A DNA stretch of 64,000 nucleotides, from positions 904,161-968,160 of the forward strand of contig NZ_FWYF01000002.1 in the NCBI RefSeq assembly GCF_900176375.1, given 5' to 3'. The DNA comes from Reichenbachiella faecimaris (lineage in GTDB: Bacteria > Bacteroidota > Bacteroidia > Cytophagales > Cyclobacteriaceae). Positions 45,573 through 55,481 of this stretch are shown here, in pieces (the stretch's first letter is position 1; each line of letters begins with the position of its first letter). Made by a program: the position numbers and the translations under genes. The notes under the pieces are model-generated. The model was given only the letters and a program-made list of their open reading frames with translations, made no database searches and was not told where the DNA came from.

Positions 45573-46926
45573 ATTGTGTAAACCCACCTTTCGAATCCAA
45601 AAGTTGCTTCGCCATAGCCGCACCAATCAAAGATTCCAATGGTGTACCGCCTTTTTGGCTCCCTCCTGTGATCATAGTTTGTGGGAATTGTATCTTGGAA
45701 ATTTCTGTAGCCACGCCCACAGAGGTTTTGTACTGCCATTCTGCTTTTTCCTGAGGGGTAAGACCCGCAGAAACCAATTTGGCATTTTCATAGGCCTGAG
45801 CATCTGCAGCTACTTTTCTCTGCTGTGATTTCAAGCGTTCTGTCTCCAATGCAATAGCAGCTAATTCCTTGTTAGTTTTTTCTTGCTTCAACTTGGTTTC
45901 GATCGCGATCAATTGTTTTACTTGCTCTGTTTCCTGCGCTACCCTTTCTGCAGCTTTATCCCTTTCACCTTCTGCTAAAATTCTTTGCTGAGACGATTTT
46001 GCTGTTTCTATTTTCTGCTGTTCGAGCTGTCTTTTTGCTGATTCATCTCGCTGTGCTTCAAGTCGTTCTTTGAATGCACCTTCCAGCACCACGTCATCCA
46101 CAATTACTTGTGACACAATGATGTTGTTTTCTGTAATCTCGTGCGAGATGCGCTTTGGGACGCCATCTATCAAAATCTTGTTTACAGAATAGGAGGTTTG
46201 TATCTCCTTGATTTTCCTAGTTTCGTTCGCCTGCTGGATATCAGCGTACACTGTGTCTCTATTTTCGAGTTTTTCGACTGCATAGGCGCCATCTTTCAGT
46301 TGCTCATCGAGCGTTTGACGAAAGCTCTGGGCTTCTCCTGAGATATAGTCCTGAGCAGCAAACATGTATCCAGTATTGTTTGTCTGCTCTCTGACAGTAG
46401 GTATTAATGTATTGTTAACCAGGTTTGACATACTTCTAAATTTAATAGCCAAAGTTTCAAAACTCTCTTCATCAAGTGGCAATTGAAACCTACAAGAGAT
46501 GTAGACTGTAGCTGTTACCTGATCTATAAACCGGATGGGTATTGGTTTCATTACGCCTTCAATGCCATATTTGCTCCCTTTGTCATCCACGACTTTTACG
46601 TCAATATATTTTTGCCATGGTGTGATTTTAGCAAATCCTCTGAATTTTATGCCCTGACTCGTTACCACACTGGTATTTCCTGTTGGGTAAACCAAAAAAT
46701 ATTGCTCTGTAGCGTCTGCCCAGAAAAATAGATAAGGTAATAGTGCCAACGTGGTGCCTGCACCCATAATAACAGCGCCCATTTTTTTACTGAACATCAA
46801 AAGAAAGGGTGGTGCCTTGGTACGCACTTTTTGCTCTCCTTCAAATACATTTTCTTCAGCCAGTTGAGGCCTCAGTAAATAAATAATAAGGCCAATAATG
46901 GCCAGGATAATTCCAATTGTACTCAT
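45571..46926 (-). CDS. SPFH (band 7/prohibitin-like) membrane protein
   Basis: 451 residues. Two N-terminal hydrophobic stretches (about 3-19 and 49-68) act as anchor. The SPFH core spans about 75-290, with the YPTGNTSVVTSQGIKFRGF strand. A long Glu/Lys/Gln coiled coil (about 285-390, LEQQKIETAKSSQQRILAEG) forms the oligomer shell. It ends with a Gly-rich tail. SPFH proteins build ring- or cage-like membrane microdomains, often with proteases such as FtsH. Which cargo applies here is unknown. No NfeD-like partner is adjacent. Confidence 0.88.
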   Translation of the reverse strand: MSTIGIILAIIGLIIYLLRPQLAEENVFEGEQKVRTKAPPFLLMFSKKMGAVIMGAGTTLALLPYLFFWADATEQYFLVYPTGNTSVVTSQGIKFRGFAKITPWQKYIDVKVVDDKGSKYGIEGVMKPIPIRFIDQVTATVYISCRFQLPLDEESFETLAIKFRSMSNLVNNTLIPTVREQTNNTGYMFAAQDYISGEAQSFRQTLDEQLKDGAYAVEKLENRDTVYADIQQANETRKIKEIQTSYSVNKILIDGVPKRISHEITENNIIVSQVIVDDVVLEGAFKERLEAQRDESAKRQLEQQKIETAKSSQQRILAEGERDKAAERVAQETEQVKQLIAIETKLKQEKTNKELAAIALETERLKSQQRKVAADAQAYENAKLVSAGLTPQEKAEWQYKTSVGVATEISKIQFPQTMITGGSQKGGTPLESLIGAAMAKQLLDSKGGFTQ

Positions 46927-47022
46927 GTTATCGTTAGTTATTTTTTCGGAATATAATAATAAATAATGTTTAGTCTATCCATAAAAAAATGGAGTAGGGT
47001 ATTAAAGCCGCGCAGAGGCGCG

Positions 47023-49185
47023 TTACAAATGCTCCAACAAGAAGTTAGTCATCATGGTGTACAAATGAACCTTGGTCTTTTTGCCCACTAAGGAGTGATT
47101 ATTGTCAGGATAGTAAAAGGAATCGAATTGTTTGCCTTGATTGATTAACTCGTTTTGTAGCGTCACGGCATTCTGAAAATGAACGTTGTCATCTCCCGTC
47201 CCATGAATGAGCAGGTATTCAGAGCGAAGTTTACCAGCATTTCTAATGATCGAATATTCATTGTATCCTTCTAGGTTGTCTTGAGGGCGGCGAAGGTATC
47301 TTTCAGAAAAAATGGTGTCATAGTACTTCCATAAAAATGGAGATACAGCAATTCCCGCCTTGAATACTTCTGGCCCTGTTTCAAGAGCCAATGTAGATAT
47401 ATATCCACCATAGCTCCATCCCCAAATGCCAATTCTACTCTTGTCAACAAACGGAAGTGTGCCTAAATATTTCGCTGCGGCTACTTGGTCTTCGGCTTCC
47501 ATTTTACCCATTTTCAAATAAGTCATTTTTTTGAATTCTTCACTTTTTCCGCCTGTACCTCTGCAGTCTATTCCTACTACGATATAACCTTTTTGTGCCA
47601 ATAATTGATGCCACATAAAGTGTCGGCCTTGCCATTCGTTTTTTACATCTTGTTTACCAGGCCCGCTATACTGATAGATGAGTAGCGGATACTTCTTCGT
47701 GCTGTCCATGTCTGTCGGCTGTACCATGTAGGCGTTGAGCAATTTTTTATCGGCAGCCTCTATTTCGAAAAGTATTTTTTCGGTTAGGCCATACACTGCC
47801 ACTGTTTCTTTCAGCTTAGCATTATCCTTTATCACTTTTACTAATTTGTTGCCTCTTGTTGTCATAAGGGACACTTTCATAGGGCTGGAGGCAGATTCAT
47901 TAAAACTGATATAATATTTGAAGTCTCTACTCATATCGGCCGTGTTCACACCAGACTGGGTACTGAGTTTCAATTTTCCTTTTCCTTTGTAGTCTACCTG
48001 ATATAACTGTCGGTCAAGAGAAGACCCCTCAGTTGAAGTATAATAAAGCACTGGTGTTTTTGAGCGCTGATCCAGCGCAATCAATTTTTCTACATTGAAT
48101 GCTCCTGAAGTGGCTTTGTATTCTAGCTGGCCGTCCATGCGATGAATATAAAAATGCTTGTACCCCTCGCGTTCAGAAGACATCAAAAAGTGGGTGCCAT
48201 TGTCCAAGTAAATCCATTCATTGGTATAAGTAGCGTGGATGTAGGTTTTGGTTTTATCAGTGAGGATGTTTGTAGCTGACTTGAATTTGGTACTGTAATG
48301 AAAGATGTCCTGTTGGTTTTGTAATCTATTCAGTCGCTTGATGGCCAGAATATCAGGGTCTTTCGTCCATTGGATATTTGGGATATATATGTCAGTTTCT
48401 TTACCCAAATCTACAACTTGTGTGGTGTTGTCTTTCAGGTTGTAGACTTTGATGGTGACCGTAGAATTCTTTTCACCTGCCTTAGGATACTTGTATTTGT
48501 AGTCTCTAGGATAGAGTGCACCATTGTCCCAGAATTGAATATTATATTCTTTTACGTCAGTTTCGTCAAACCTGTAATAAGCCAATTTTTCCGAATTGGG
48601 CGACCAGAAAAAGGCTTTGGTAATGTAGAGTTCTTCTTCGTACACCCAGTCTGTAGACCCGTTGATAATACTCCCTTTTTTGCCATCTTTGGTCACTTGA
48701 TGTTCGCTCATATTGGCCAGTTTCACAAAGAAGAGATTGTTGTCGCGTACAAATCCTACATTTTTATTGTCTGGTGAAATGGTCGCATAAGACTGTCGAC
48801 CATTTGGCGAAAGTTTCTTCAGTTCTTCTCCTTTGAAAGAGTAGATGTAATATTCGGCCGTAAAGGATCTTCTATAAATCTTCTGCTTGTCAGTCTGAAG
48901 GAGGAGTTTCGATTCATCAGGGGTGAAATTGTAGTCGTCAATTTTTAGATTCAGTGCCTTTCCATCAATGATTACTGAATCAGGAAGTCCTGTGGTCACA
49001 TCATAGCGTAAAATCTTATTTTCTTCTAGCGCCGTGTAATACTGCCCATCATTCATCCAATTCAGACTTTTCATGGTTTCTTCCTGAAAAAGATCTTTCT
49101 CGTAGATGGCAGAAACTGTGAGTTTCTTTTGTGCGGAAGTGGCTAAAGAAATAAGTAGGAGAAGTAAGGAGAGATTCAGTTTCAT
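47023..49185 (-). CDS. S9 family peptidase (dipeptidyl peptidase IV-like)
   Basis: 720 residues. Signal peptide ends near residue 18 (ATSAQ). An N-terminal beta-propeller (about 40-470) is followed by an alpha/beta-hydrolase (about 480-720). Serine nucleophile: GIWGWSYGGYIS. Asp: HGTGDDNVHF. His: DNNHSLVG. These complete the catalytic triad. An EE pair in DWVYEEELYITKAFFW matches the substrate N-terminus-binding glutamates of DPP-IV, so cleavage after X-Pro or X-Ala is likely. It acts in the periplasm. A short GC hairpin (CGCGC-AGAG-GCGCG, 47009-47022) lies directly after the stop. Confidence 0.93.
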   Translation of the reverse strand: MKLNLSLLLLLISLATSAQKKLTVSAIYEKDLFQEETMKSLNWMNDGQYYTALEENKILRYDVTTGLPDSVIIDGKALNLKIDDYNFTPDESKLLLQTDKQKIYRRSFTAEYYIYSFKGEELKKLSPNGRQSYATISPDNKNVGFVRDNNLFFVKLANMSEHQVTKDGKKGSIINGSTDWVYEEELYITKAFFWSPNSEKLAYYRFDETDVKEYNIQFWDNGALYPRDYKYKYPKAGEKNSTVTIKVYNLKDNTTQVVDLGKETDIYIPNIQWTKDPDILAIKRLNRLQNQQDIFHYSTKFKSATNILTDKTKTYIHATYTNEWIYLDNGTHFLMSSEREGYKHFYIHRMDGQLEYKATSGAFNVEKLIALDQRSKTPVLYYTSTEGSSLDRQLYQVDYKGKGKLKLSTQSGVNTADMSRDFKYYISFNESASSPMKVSLMTTRGNKLVKVIKDNAKLKETVAVYGLTEKILFEIEAADKKLLNAYMVQPTDMDSTKKYPLLIYQYSGPGKQDVKNEWQGRHFMWHQLLAQKGYIVVGIDCRGTGGKSEEFKKMTYLKMGKMEAEDQVAAAKYLGTLPFVDKSRIGIWGWSYGGYISTLALETGPEVFKAGIAVSPFLWKYYDTIFSERYLRRPQDNLEGYNEYSIIRNAGKLRSEYLLIHGTGDDNVHFQNAVTLQNELINQGKQFDSFYYPDNNHSLVGKKTKVHLYTMMTNFLLEHL

Positions 49186-49209
49186 AGTAATTGGTTGTTT
49201 GACGGATCA

Positions 49210-49217
49210 CAAATATA
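49210..49217 (-). promoter_or_regulatory. Candidate promoter -7 element for the S9 peptidase
   Basis: The minus strand reads TATATTTG, a perfect TAnnTTTG match, 25 bases before the ATG. Confidence 0.5.
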
Positions 49218-49289
49218 AAATATTGACTGAAAGTGCCTAAGGGATTGTACTGATCTGGTAGTTTTACGAGGAATCAAACGAAATGACAG

Positions 49290-49751
49290 ATGAAAAAAAT
49301 TCTGATAAGTCTCTTAGTCATTTACTCTCATCAGCTATCTGCACAATCTCCTGAATATGCTGAAAATAAAGCCAAAAAACTGGCCAAAGAATCACCTTTT
49401 ACTAAGATCATCAATCGAGAGCTACCTGCTACCATTGTATATGAGGATGATGAAATTATTGCTTTTGTGCCACTCAGAAAACAAGCGCCTGTTCATTATT
49501 TGATTGTACCTAAAAAGAGAATTCTTACGATCAACAATTTGCAGGAAGAGGACGTGAAGGTAATAGGTCAAATGCATTTAGTAGCTAAGCGACTGGCCTT
49601 AAAAGAAGGAATTTCCGAAACGGGCTATCGCCTAAGTATCAATACCAATGAGGACTCAGGCCAAAGTGTATTTCACCTACACATGCACTTGTTAGGCGGG
49701 ATGAAATTGGGTCCCATGGTAGAGCAGACTTATAGAGAAGAAAGAGAATAA
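49290..49751 (+). CDS. Exported HIT family hydrolase
   Basis: 153 residues. The histidine triad is complete: HLHMHLLGG near residues 131-139, matching H-x-H-x-H-x-x. The upstream FTKIINRELPATIVYEDDEI (about 38-57) is the standard HIT N-terminal block. The odd part is an N-terminal signal peptide (MKKILISLLVIYSHQLSAQS) with a clean A-Q-S junction, so the protein appears exported. Most HIT proteins (Hint type) are cytosolic nucleotide hydrolases or transferases. No cysteine follows the signal, so not a lipoprotein. Confidence 0.9.
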   Translation: MKKILISLLVIYSHQLSAQSPEYAENKAKKLAKESPFTKIINRELPATIVYEDDEIIAFVPLRKQAPVHYLIVPKKRILTINNLQEEDVKVIGQMHLVAKRLALKEGISETGYRLSINTNEDSGQSVFHLHMHLLGGMKLGPMVEQTYREERE

Positions 49752-49762
49752 GACAGCATAGC

Positions 49763-49792
49763 CCTCAGAGTCACTCGTAGAGGACTCTGAGG
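49763..49792. terminator. Hairpin between convergent HIT and LysR genes
   Basis: A 10-bp perfect stem (CCTCAGAGTC / GACTCTGAGG) with a 10-base loop. No T-run follows on either strand, so termination may be weak or Rho-assisted. Confidence 0.5.
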
Positions 49793-49799
49793 AAGCAGA

Positions 49800-50711
49800 T
49801 CAACAATCCCCATCGCACTCGCAAACTCCTCCCACATTGCACTTCAAATGCTCAATGAAATTATTGATGTAAGCAGGTGCCTCAGGCTGATTGAGATGCG
49901 CGGCGTACCAGGTTCTGTATAGTCCTTTTTTAGTGACTGGTACAAGTTCAAGATTGTTGTCAGTCAAATACGGTTTCACCATCCAGCTGGCCATGACCTG
50001 TACACCTAATCCAGCTTTGATCATTTGAAGTACAGCATCAGTGACCTGTATGGGCATCACTTTTTTTGGCTTTACACCTTCTGGCATTAATACCTGATTG
50101 AAAAGAGTTACAGATTCAATAGGGTATGAATGAATGAATACATTCTGCTCTCTGAAATCTTCTGCCTCCACATAAGGCTTTTTAGTCCAGGCATGACCAG
50201 TAGGAACTACTACCATCATTTCATCTCGAAATAGCTCTGTATAAGTCAGTGCCGGATGATCATTGTGATCACTGGTAATGGCCAAATCCAGCTCTCCATC
50301 CAGTATCAATTTGTCTGGATTTTCGGTCACACCAGGAAAAATTTCAATGTCTACTTTGGGGAATTCTTTGTTGAAATCGATCATCAATGTAGGGAGCCAA
50401 TGGTAACAGGTGTAGCATTGGGTAGCGAGACGGACGAGTCCTTTGTCTCCATTCACATATTTTTTTACCGAATTTTCGGTCTTGTCTATTTCACTCAGAA
50501 TCTTCTTGGCTGAATCCAGTACGATTTGACCAGCGCCTGTCAGAATGAGTTTCTTATTGACACGATGAAAGAGCTGAGCACCAAGGTGCGTTTCGATCTC
50601 TTTGAGTTGGTGGCTCAGTGCCGATTGTGATAAATAAAGGTTTTCCATGGCTTTGGTTAAGCTGCCTTTGTCGGCCACTTCCCGTACCAGTTTGAGATGA
50701 CGAAGTTCCAT
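49800..50711 (-). CDS. LysR family regulator (MetR-like) with cysteine-rich tail
   Basis: 303 residues. The winged HTH is at 1-60 (GSLTKAMENLYLSQSALSHQ; ETHLGAQLFHR). The effector domain (about 88-290) is similar to MetR (ATQCYTCYHWLPTLMIDFNK), the homocysteine-responsive methionine regulator. The end is unusual: CNVGGVCECDGDC, four cysteines in the last 13 residues, which could bind metal or sense thiol oxidation. Upstream is a palindromic, repeated operator-like region and a divergent small ORF. No met genes lie nearby. Confidence 0.88.
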   Translation of the reverse strand: MELRHLKLVREVADKGSLTKAMENLYLSQSALSHQLKEIETHLGAQLFHRVNKKLILTGAGQIVLDSAKKILSEIDKTENSVKKYVNGDKGLVRLATQCYTCYHWLPTLMIDFNKEFPKVDIEIFPGVTENPDKLILDGELDLAITSDHNDHPALTYTELFRDEMMVVVPTGHAWTKKPYVEAEDFREQNVFIHSYPIESVTLFNQVLMPEGVKPKKVMPIQVTDAVLQMIKAGLGVQVMASWMVKPYLTDNNLELVPVTKKGLYRTWYAAHLNQPEAPAYINNFIEHLKCNVGGVCECDGDC

Positions 50712-50736
50712 TGGTTTGTTTTGAGGTATTAGTTTT

Positions 50737-50777
50737 ATTCATGGAATTGACTAAATCAATTCATCCAATTCATGGAA
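50737..50777. promoter_or_regulatory. Operator-like repeats upstream of the LysR gene
   Basis: A perfect dyad GAATTGA-CTAAA-TCAATTC (50744-50762) lies between two direct copies of ATTCATGGAA at 50737-50746 and 50768-50777. The copies are 31 bases apart, three helical turns. This suits a tetrameric LysR protein controlling both divergent directions. Confidence 0.45.
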
Positions 50778-50861
50778 CGAAATTTTTAGTCGGGCGTTTC
50801 ATTCCTCATCAATTAAATTTTAAGACGGGAACTTTTCTGTCAAAACTTAAGCATAATCGAT

Positions 50862-51038
50862 ATGGAAACACCAGCACTACATTTGAAAATTGCCAAGCTG
50901 AATGGACATGGGTGCATTCAGATCGAGCAACCAGAGAAACTGCAAAGACGAGTGACCGCGACGAGCGAATTCGATTTGGTAGAATATCTCAAAGAAGTAA
51001 AGACTCCTCATATAGGGTTAATGTCTTTCACCAAATAG
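50862..51038 (+). CDS. Possible 58-residue protein divergent from the LysR gene
   Basis: An ATG at 50862 opens 58 codons (METPALHLKIAKLNGHGCIQ ... KTPHIGLMSFTK). The sequence has a protein-like mix of residues and no low complexity. It is followed immediately by two strong hairpins (51039-51095), as expected for the end of a transcription unit, and preceded by an operator-like region. LysR regulators often control a divergent gene. No family is recognised. An overlapping longer frame (50711-51112) reads through both hairpins and was rejected. Confidence 0.45.
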   Translation: METPALHLKIAKLNGHGCIQIEQPEKLQRRVTATSEFDLVEYLKEVKTPHIGLMSFTK

Positions 51039-51095
51039 CCAACGAAATTCTCGTTGGTGCCATCGCCAGTGGGATTAAACGCTGTTGGCGATGGC
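51039..51095 (+). terminator. Two tandem hairpins after the 58-codon ORF
   Basis: CCAACGA-AATTC-TCGTTGG (51039-51057) and GCCATCGCCA / TGGCGATGGC (51059-51068 with 51086-51095), both perfect. The second hairpin's right arm overlaps the -33 region of the following promoter. No clear T-run, so attenuator or terminator roles are both possible. Confidence 0.5.
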
Positions 51096-51109
51096 CAATA
51101 ACTTTATCT

Positions 51110-51117
51110 TAATTTTG
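51110..51117 (+). promoter_or_regulatory. Promoter -7 element for the DMT transporter
   Basis: TAATTTTG matches TAnnTTTG. TTG at 51085-51087 is a possible -33 box (22-base spacer). Predicted start is within a few bases of the ATG at 51123, so the mRNA may be leaderless. Confidence 0.5.
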
Positions 51118-51122
51118 CACTT

Positions 51123-52031
51123 ATGAAACTAAAAAACCTACTCTTGCTGCTGTTTTTAGCTACCCTTTGGGGGCCGTCTTTTCTTTTTATCAAGATAGCT
51201 GTAGTAGAGATTTCCCCAATCACATTGGCAGCCTTAAGGATAGGACTGGCAGCATTGCTTTTAAATATTTGGCTCTTATTCAAAGGCTATGAGTTTAATA
51301 AATCATGGAAATTCTGGAAGCACGTAGCCATTGCCGGCTTTTTTGCTCATGCCGTACCTTTTGCCCTGATCAACTGGGGTGAGCAGTACATTGATAGCTC
51401 CATTGCCTCTATTTTGAATGGTTTGACTCCCTTGGCTACAGTTTTGATCGCCAACTTCGCAATAGCTGATGAACGCATGACAGTAGAACGAATTGTGGGT
51501 ACAACCCTTGGCTTTATAGGCTTGTTGGTGCTTGTTTCTCCTGAGTTAGTGTCTGGTGTAGACGCATCTGTTTTAGGAATAGTGGCCGTCGCAGTGGCCG
51601 CGATTTCTTATGGAGTAGCCCTGGTGTATTCGAGAATGCATTTGATGAAAGAAAAGCCACTGTATGCACCAAGCTCACAACTTCTGGTCACCTCGATCTA
51701 TTTGATACCTTTTGCCCTGGCAGTAGAGGGGCCAGTGGTTTGGTCAGCACTGTCATGGGAATCCATAGGCTCTTTGATCATTTTAGGCACGCTGGGCACT
51801 GCATTGGCTTTTGTGATTTATTATAGAATATTAGCGAGTGCAAGCGCCTCGTATCTGTCGCTTGTGACCTACTTGATGCCAATATATGGCGTGGCTTTAG
51901 GGGTCATATTTTTGGATGAAATTCTGGCTGTAGAAGCAATTATTGGAGCGGCACTCATATTATCGGGTATTATGATCGCCAACAAAACCATCAGCATTCC
52001 TCTGGGAAGGAAGGCGATAAAAGTGACTTAA
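51123..52031 (+). CDS. EamA family (DMT superfamily) transporter
   Basis: 302 residues, ten hydrophobic helices in two EamA repeats (about 5-135 and 150-287). The first repeat starts LLLFLATLWGPSFLFIKIAV; the second contains AVAVAAISYGVALVYSRMH and later YLMPIYGVALGVIFLDE, typical of the family. Such proteins export amino acids, amines or other metabolites; substrate unknown. It appears to be transcribed from its own near-leaderless promoter and ends at a terminator. Confidence 0.92.
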   Translation: MKLKNLLLLLFLATLWGPSFLFIKIAVVEISPITLAALRIGLAALLLNIWLLFKGYEFNKSWKFWKHVAIAGFFAHAVPFALINWGEQYIDSSIASILNGLTPLATVLIANFAIADERMTVERIVGTTLGFIGLLVLVSPELVSGVDASVLGIVAVAVAAISYGVALVYSRMHLMKEKPLYAPSSQLLVTSIYLIPFALAVEGPVVWSALSWESIGSLIILGTLGTALAFVIYYRILASASASYLSLVTYLMPIYGVALGVIFLDEILAVEAIIGAALILSGIMIANKTISIPLGRKAIKVT

Positions 52032-52061
52032 TTAAGTTTATCTTAGTTTGGTATAGATAGG

Positions 52062-52085
52062 CAGCCGACAAACGAGTCGGCTGCT
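52062..52085. terminator. Terminator between DMT transporter and icmF
   Basis: Nine-bp stem (GCAGCCGAC / GTCGGCTGC) with a 6-base loop, then TGTTTTTTT on the plus strand. The convergent icmF stop is 7 bases further. Confidence 0.82.
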
Positions 52086-52091
52086 GTTTTT

Positions 52092-55000
52092 TTACATATT
52101 TCTCCTGTACTGCCCGCCCACCTCGAATAATGAGTTGGTGATCTGCCCAAGAGAGCAGTGCTTCACACATTCCATCAAGGCTTCAAAGATATTCTCATTG
52201 TGAATGGCGGTTTCTTGCAACTTCCTCAGTGCCTCGTTAGATGCTTTACTGCTAAACTCTTTTAAGTTATTCAGCATTTCGATCTGATATTCTTTTTCCT
52301 CTGAGGTAGCCCTGATAACTTCTTGAGGGATTACAGTAGGAGAACCTTTGGACGATAAGAAAGTGTTCACACCAATGATAGGAAACTCACCAGTATGTTT
52401 TAATGTCTCGTAATACAGGCTTTCCTCTTGGATTTTGCTGCGCTGGTACATGGTTTCCATGGCACCTAATACACCCCCTCTTTCTGTAATTCTGTCAAAC
52501 TCAGTGAGCACAGCTTCTTCAACCAAATCAGTTAATTCTTCAATAATGAATGAGCCTTGGATAGGATTCTCATTTTTAGCTAGTCCAAGTTCTCTATTGA
52601 TGATTAACTGAATCGCCATGGCGCGTCTTACAGATTCCTCAGTTGGGGTGGTAATTGCCTCGTCATAAGCATTGGTATGCAGGGAGTTACAATTGTCGTA
52701 TATCGCATAAAGCGCTTGCAGTGTAGTACGGATATCATTGAAATCAATCTCCTGCGCATGGAGTGATCTGCCACTGGTCTGGATGTGGTATTTCAACATT
52801 TGAGAACGGCTGTCAGCTCCATATTTCAACTTCATGGCTTTCGCCCAAATTCTTCTGGCTACTCGGCCAATGACTGCATATTCAGGATCAATACCATTAG
52901 AGAAAAAGAATGACAAGTTTGGTGCAAACTTGTTGATATTCATGCCTCTGGACACATAGTATTCCACGAAGGTGAAACCATTTGATAGGGTTAATGCCAA
53001 TTGCGTGATTGGATTGGCTCCTGCTTCGGCAATATGATAACCAGAAATGGAAACAGAGTAGAAATTTCTTACATTCTGATCAATGAAGTACTGCTGTACG
53101 TCACCCATTACTCGTAGAGAAAATTCTGTTGAGAAAATACAGGTGTTTTGTGCCTGATCTTCTTTCAAAATATCCGCCTGAACGGTTCCTCTTACTTTGG
53201 TTAAAGTCTCAATTTTAATCTTATTGTAAACATCAAGATCCAAAACTTGATCGCCAGTGACCCCTAGAAGCATCAAGCCAAGTCCATCATTCCCTTCTGG
53301 CAATTCACCATTGTATCTTGGCTGTTTGTCTTCTCTGCCCTTGTAGATGGCAGCAATTTTCTTTTCTACTTCCTTTTCAAGCCGATTTTCTTTGATGTAC
53401 AATTCGCACTGCTGATCGATAGCGGCATTCATGAAAAAGGCACAAATCGTAGCTGCTGGCCCATTGATAGTCATGGACACAGAGGTAGTAGGAGCTGAAA
53501 GATTGAAGCCAGAATATAACTTCTTGGCATCATCCAAACAGCAAATGTTTACGCCAGAGTTTCCAATTTTTCCATAAATATCCGGGCGGTGATCTGGGTC
53601 TTCTCCATATAGGGTTACGGAATCAAAAGCAGTAGACAGTCTGGCTGCTGGAAGGCCCTTAGACACATAGTGAAATCGTCTATTGGTTCTTTCAGGGCCG
53701 CCTTCACCTGCGAACATTCTGGTTGGATCTTCGCCTTGTCTTTTGAATGGAAATACGCCTGCTGTATAAGGGAACTCTCCAGGCACGTTTTCTTGTAAGT
53801 TCCATTTCAAAACATCTCCCCAACCTTCATACTTTGGCAAGGAGACCTTAGGTATTTTAGTATGAGATAATGATTCAGATTTGGTTTGAACTTTGATGTC
53901 TTTTCCTCTTACTTGATAGACAAATTCGTCAGAGTTATAATTGTCTACTTTGGTTTGCCATTCGTCAAGAATTTGTTGATTTCTTGGGTCAAAATCAAGT
54001 GAAGTCTCTTTGTAGAGTTCTTTAAGCCTATGGTTCAAATCTTCGTCTTGCGACAAACGCATGGTTTTATCAATGCCATAAAGATTTTGAGCAATCTGTC
54101 TTTGTTTTTCTACCCAAAGGTCATACTCACGGATGCTGTCAGAAATTTCTGAAAGGTATCTGGTTCTCTTTGGTGGAATAATGAAGACCTTTTCAGACAT
54201 TTCTTCCGAGGCTTCAAAAGAGGATTTCAAGTCGGCGCCTGTTTTTTCCGCAATAGCGTCCATGATCACTCGGTAGAGTTTGTTCATGCCAGGATCATTG
54301 AATTGAGAAGCAATCGTACCGAAAACAGGCAAATCATCTACGTTGGCATCAAAGAGCTGATGGTTTCTTTGGTATTGTTTTTTCACATCGCGAAGCGCAT
54401 CCAGCGCTCCTCTTTTATCGAACTTGTTGAGCGCAATGATATCTGCAAAGTCCAACATATCAATTTTCTCTAGCTGAGTGGCTGCGCCATATTCAGGGGT
54501 CATCACGTAAAGTGAAAGATCAGAATGTTCGATAATCTCTGTGTCAGACTGACCAATACCACTTGTTTCAAGGATGACTAAATCATAGCCTGCCGTTTTT
54601 ACTACATTCACTGCTTCTTGGACATATTTGGATAGTGCCAAATTAGACTGCCTAGTAGCTAATGAGCGCATATAGACTCGCGAATTGTTGATCGCATTCA
54701 TTCTGATACGATCGCCAAGTAGTGCTCCTCCCGTTTTTCGCTTAGAAGGGTCTACGGAAATGATGGCAATACTTTTATCCTCAAAGTCAATCAAAAACCT
54801 TCTGACCAATTCATCGACTAAAGAAGATTTTCCCGCTCCTCCAGTACCAGTGATTCCCAATACAGGCGTTTTTGAAGTTTCTGATTTTTTGTCAATAGCC
54901 TTTAGCAAGTTGGCCGACTGCTCAGGGAAGTTCTCAGCAGCTGAAATAATTCTAGCGATTGATTTGGCGTCTTTTTTATCTATTTCTTTCAACTCACCAT

Positions 55001-55460
55001 TCAGATTTTCACCAATAGCAAAGTCACTCGATTTTACCATATCGTTGATCATGCCTTGTAGGCCCATGGCACGACCGTCATCAGGAGAATAAATTCTCGA
55101 AATTCCATATTGATGAAGTTCGTCTATTTCGGTAGGTAAGATGGTGCCTCCGCCCCCACCAAAAATTTTGATGTGGTTGCTTCCATTCTCTCTCAAGAGG
55201 TCATACATATATTTGAAGTACTCCACGTGCCCACCCTGATATGAGGTAATGGCTATGGCCTGAGCATCTTCCTGGATGGCGCAGTTCACAATTTCATTTA
55301 CTGAACGATTGTGACCCAAATGAATTACTTCTACACCAGTGGATTGGATAATTCTTCGCATAATATTGATAGCGGCATCATGCCCATCGAACAGCGAGGC
55401 TGCGGTTACTATACGAATGTGATTGTTTGGTTGATATGGATTGATTTTATTTTGGGTCAT
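52092..55460 (-). CDS. icmF: Fused isobutyryl-CoA mutase IcmF
   Basis: 1122 residues from the ATG at 55460; a TTG at 55484 would add eight residues but lies within the promoter's -7 element. Domain order is that of IcmF: B12-binding domain (about 15-145, with Asp-Gly-His in [10 protein letters not shown]), then a MeaB-like GTPase chaperone (about 190-410, P-loop [13 protein letters not shown]), then the mutase TIM barrel (about 540-1120, [20 protein letters not shown]). It interconverts isobutyryl-CoA and n-butyryl-CoA with adenosylcobalamin; some IcmFs also act on pivalyl-CoA. The B12 domain at the N-terminus separates it from ordinary methylmalonyl-CoA mutase subunits. Confidence 0.94.
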   Translation of the reverse strand: MTQNKINPYQPNNHIRIVTAASLFDGHDAAINIMRRIIQSTGVEVIHLGHNRSVNEIVNCAIQEDAQAIAITSYQGGHVEYFKYMYDLLRENGSNHIKIFGGGGGTILPTEIDELHQYGISRIYSPDDGRAMGLQGMINDMVKSSDFAIGENLNGELKEIDKKDAKSIARIISAAENFPEQSANLLKAIDKKSETSKTPVLGITGTGGAGKSSLVDELVRRFLIDFEDKSIAIISVDPSKRKTGGALLGDRIRMNAINNSRVYMRSLATRQSNLALSKYVQEAVNVVKTAGYDLVILETSGIGQSDTEIIEHSDLSLYVMTPEYGAATQLEKIDMLDFADIIALNKFDKRGALDALRDVKKQYQRNHQLFDANVDDLPVFGTIASQFNDPGMNKLYRVIMDAIAEKTGADLKSSFEASEEMSEKVFIIPPKRTRYLSEISDSIREYDLWVEKQRQIAQNLYGIDKTMRLSQDEDLNHRLKELYKETSLDFDPRNQQILDEWQTKVDNYNSDEFVYQVRGKDIKVQTKSESLSHTKIPKVSLPKYEGWGDVLKWNLQENVPGEFPYTAGVFPFKRQGEDPTRMFAGEGGPERTNRRFHYVSKGLPAARLSTAFDSVTLYGEDPDHRPDIYGKIGNSGVNICCLDDAKKLYSGFNLSAPTTSVSMTINGPAATICAFFMNAAIDQQCELYIKENRLEKEVEKKIAAIYKGREDKQPRYNGELPEGNDGLGLMLLGVTGDQVLDLDVYNKIKIETLTKVRGTVQADILKEDQAQNTCIFSTEFSLRVMGDVQQYFIDQNVRNFYSVSISGYHIAEAGANPITQLALTLSNGFTFVEYYVSRGMNINKFAPNLSFFFSNGIDPEYAVIGRVARRIWAKAMKLKYGADSRSQMLKYHIQTSGRSLHAQEIDFNDIRTTLQALYAIYDNCNSLHTNAYDEAITTPTEESVRRAMAIQLIINRELGLAKNENPIQGSFIIEELTDLVEEAVLTEFDRITERGGVLGAMETMYQRSKIQEESLYYETLKHTGEFPIIGVNTFLSSKGSPTVIPQEVIRATSEEKEYQIEMLNNLKEFSSKASNEALRKLQETAIHNENIFEALMECVKHCSLGQITNSLFEVGGQYRRNM

Positions 55461-55481
55461 ACCTGTGAATTTTTCAGACCG

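Noticed and set aside
50711-51112. 133-codon plus-strand frame from the LysR start region
   Set aside because: It reads through two perfect hairpins and an operator-like repeat, has an unprotein-like composition, and overlaps a better 58-codon frame in another phase.
52092-55460. Large mutase considered as methylmalonyl-CoA mutase
   Set aside because: The B12 domain is N-terminal and a GTPase domain is fused in the middle, which is the IcmF arrangement.
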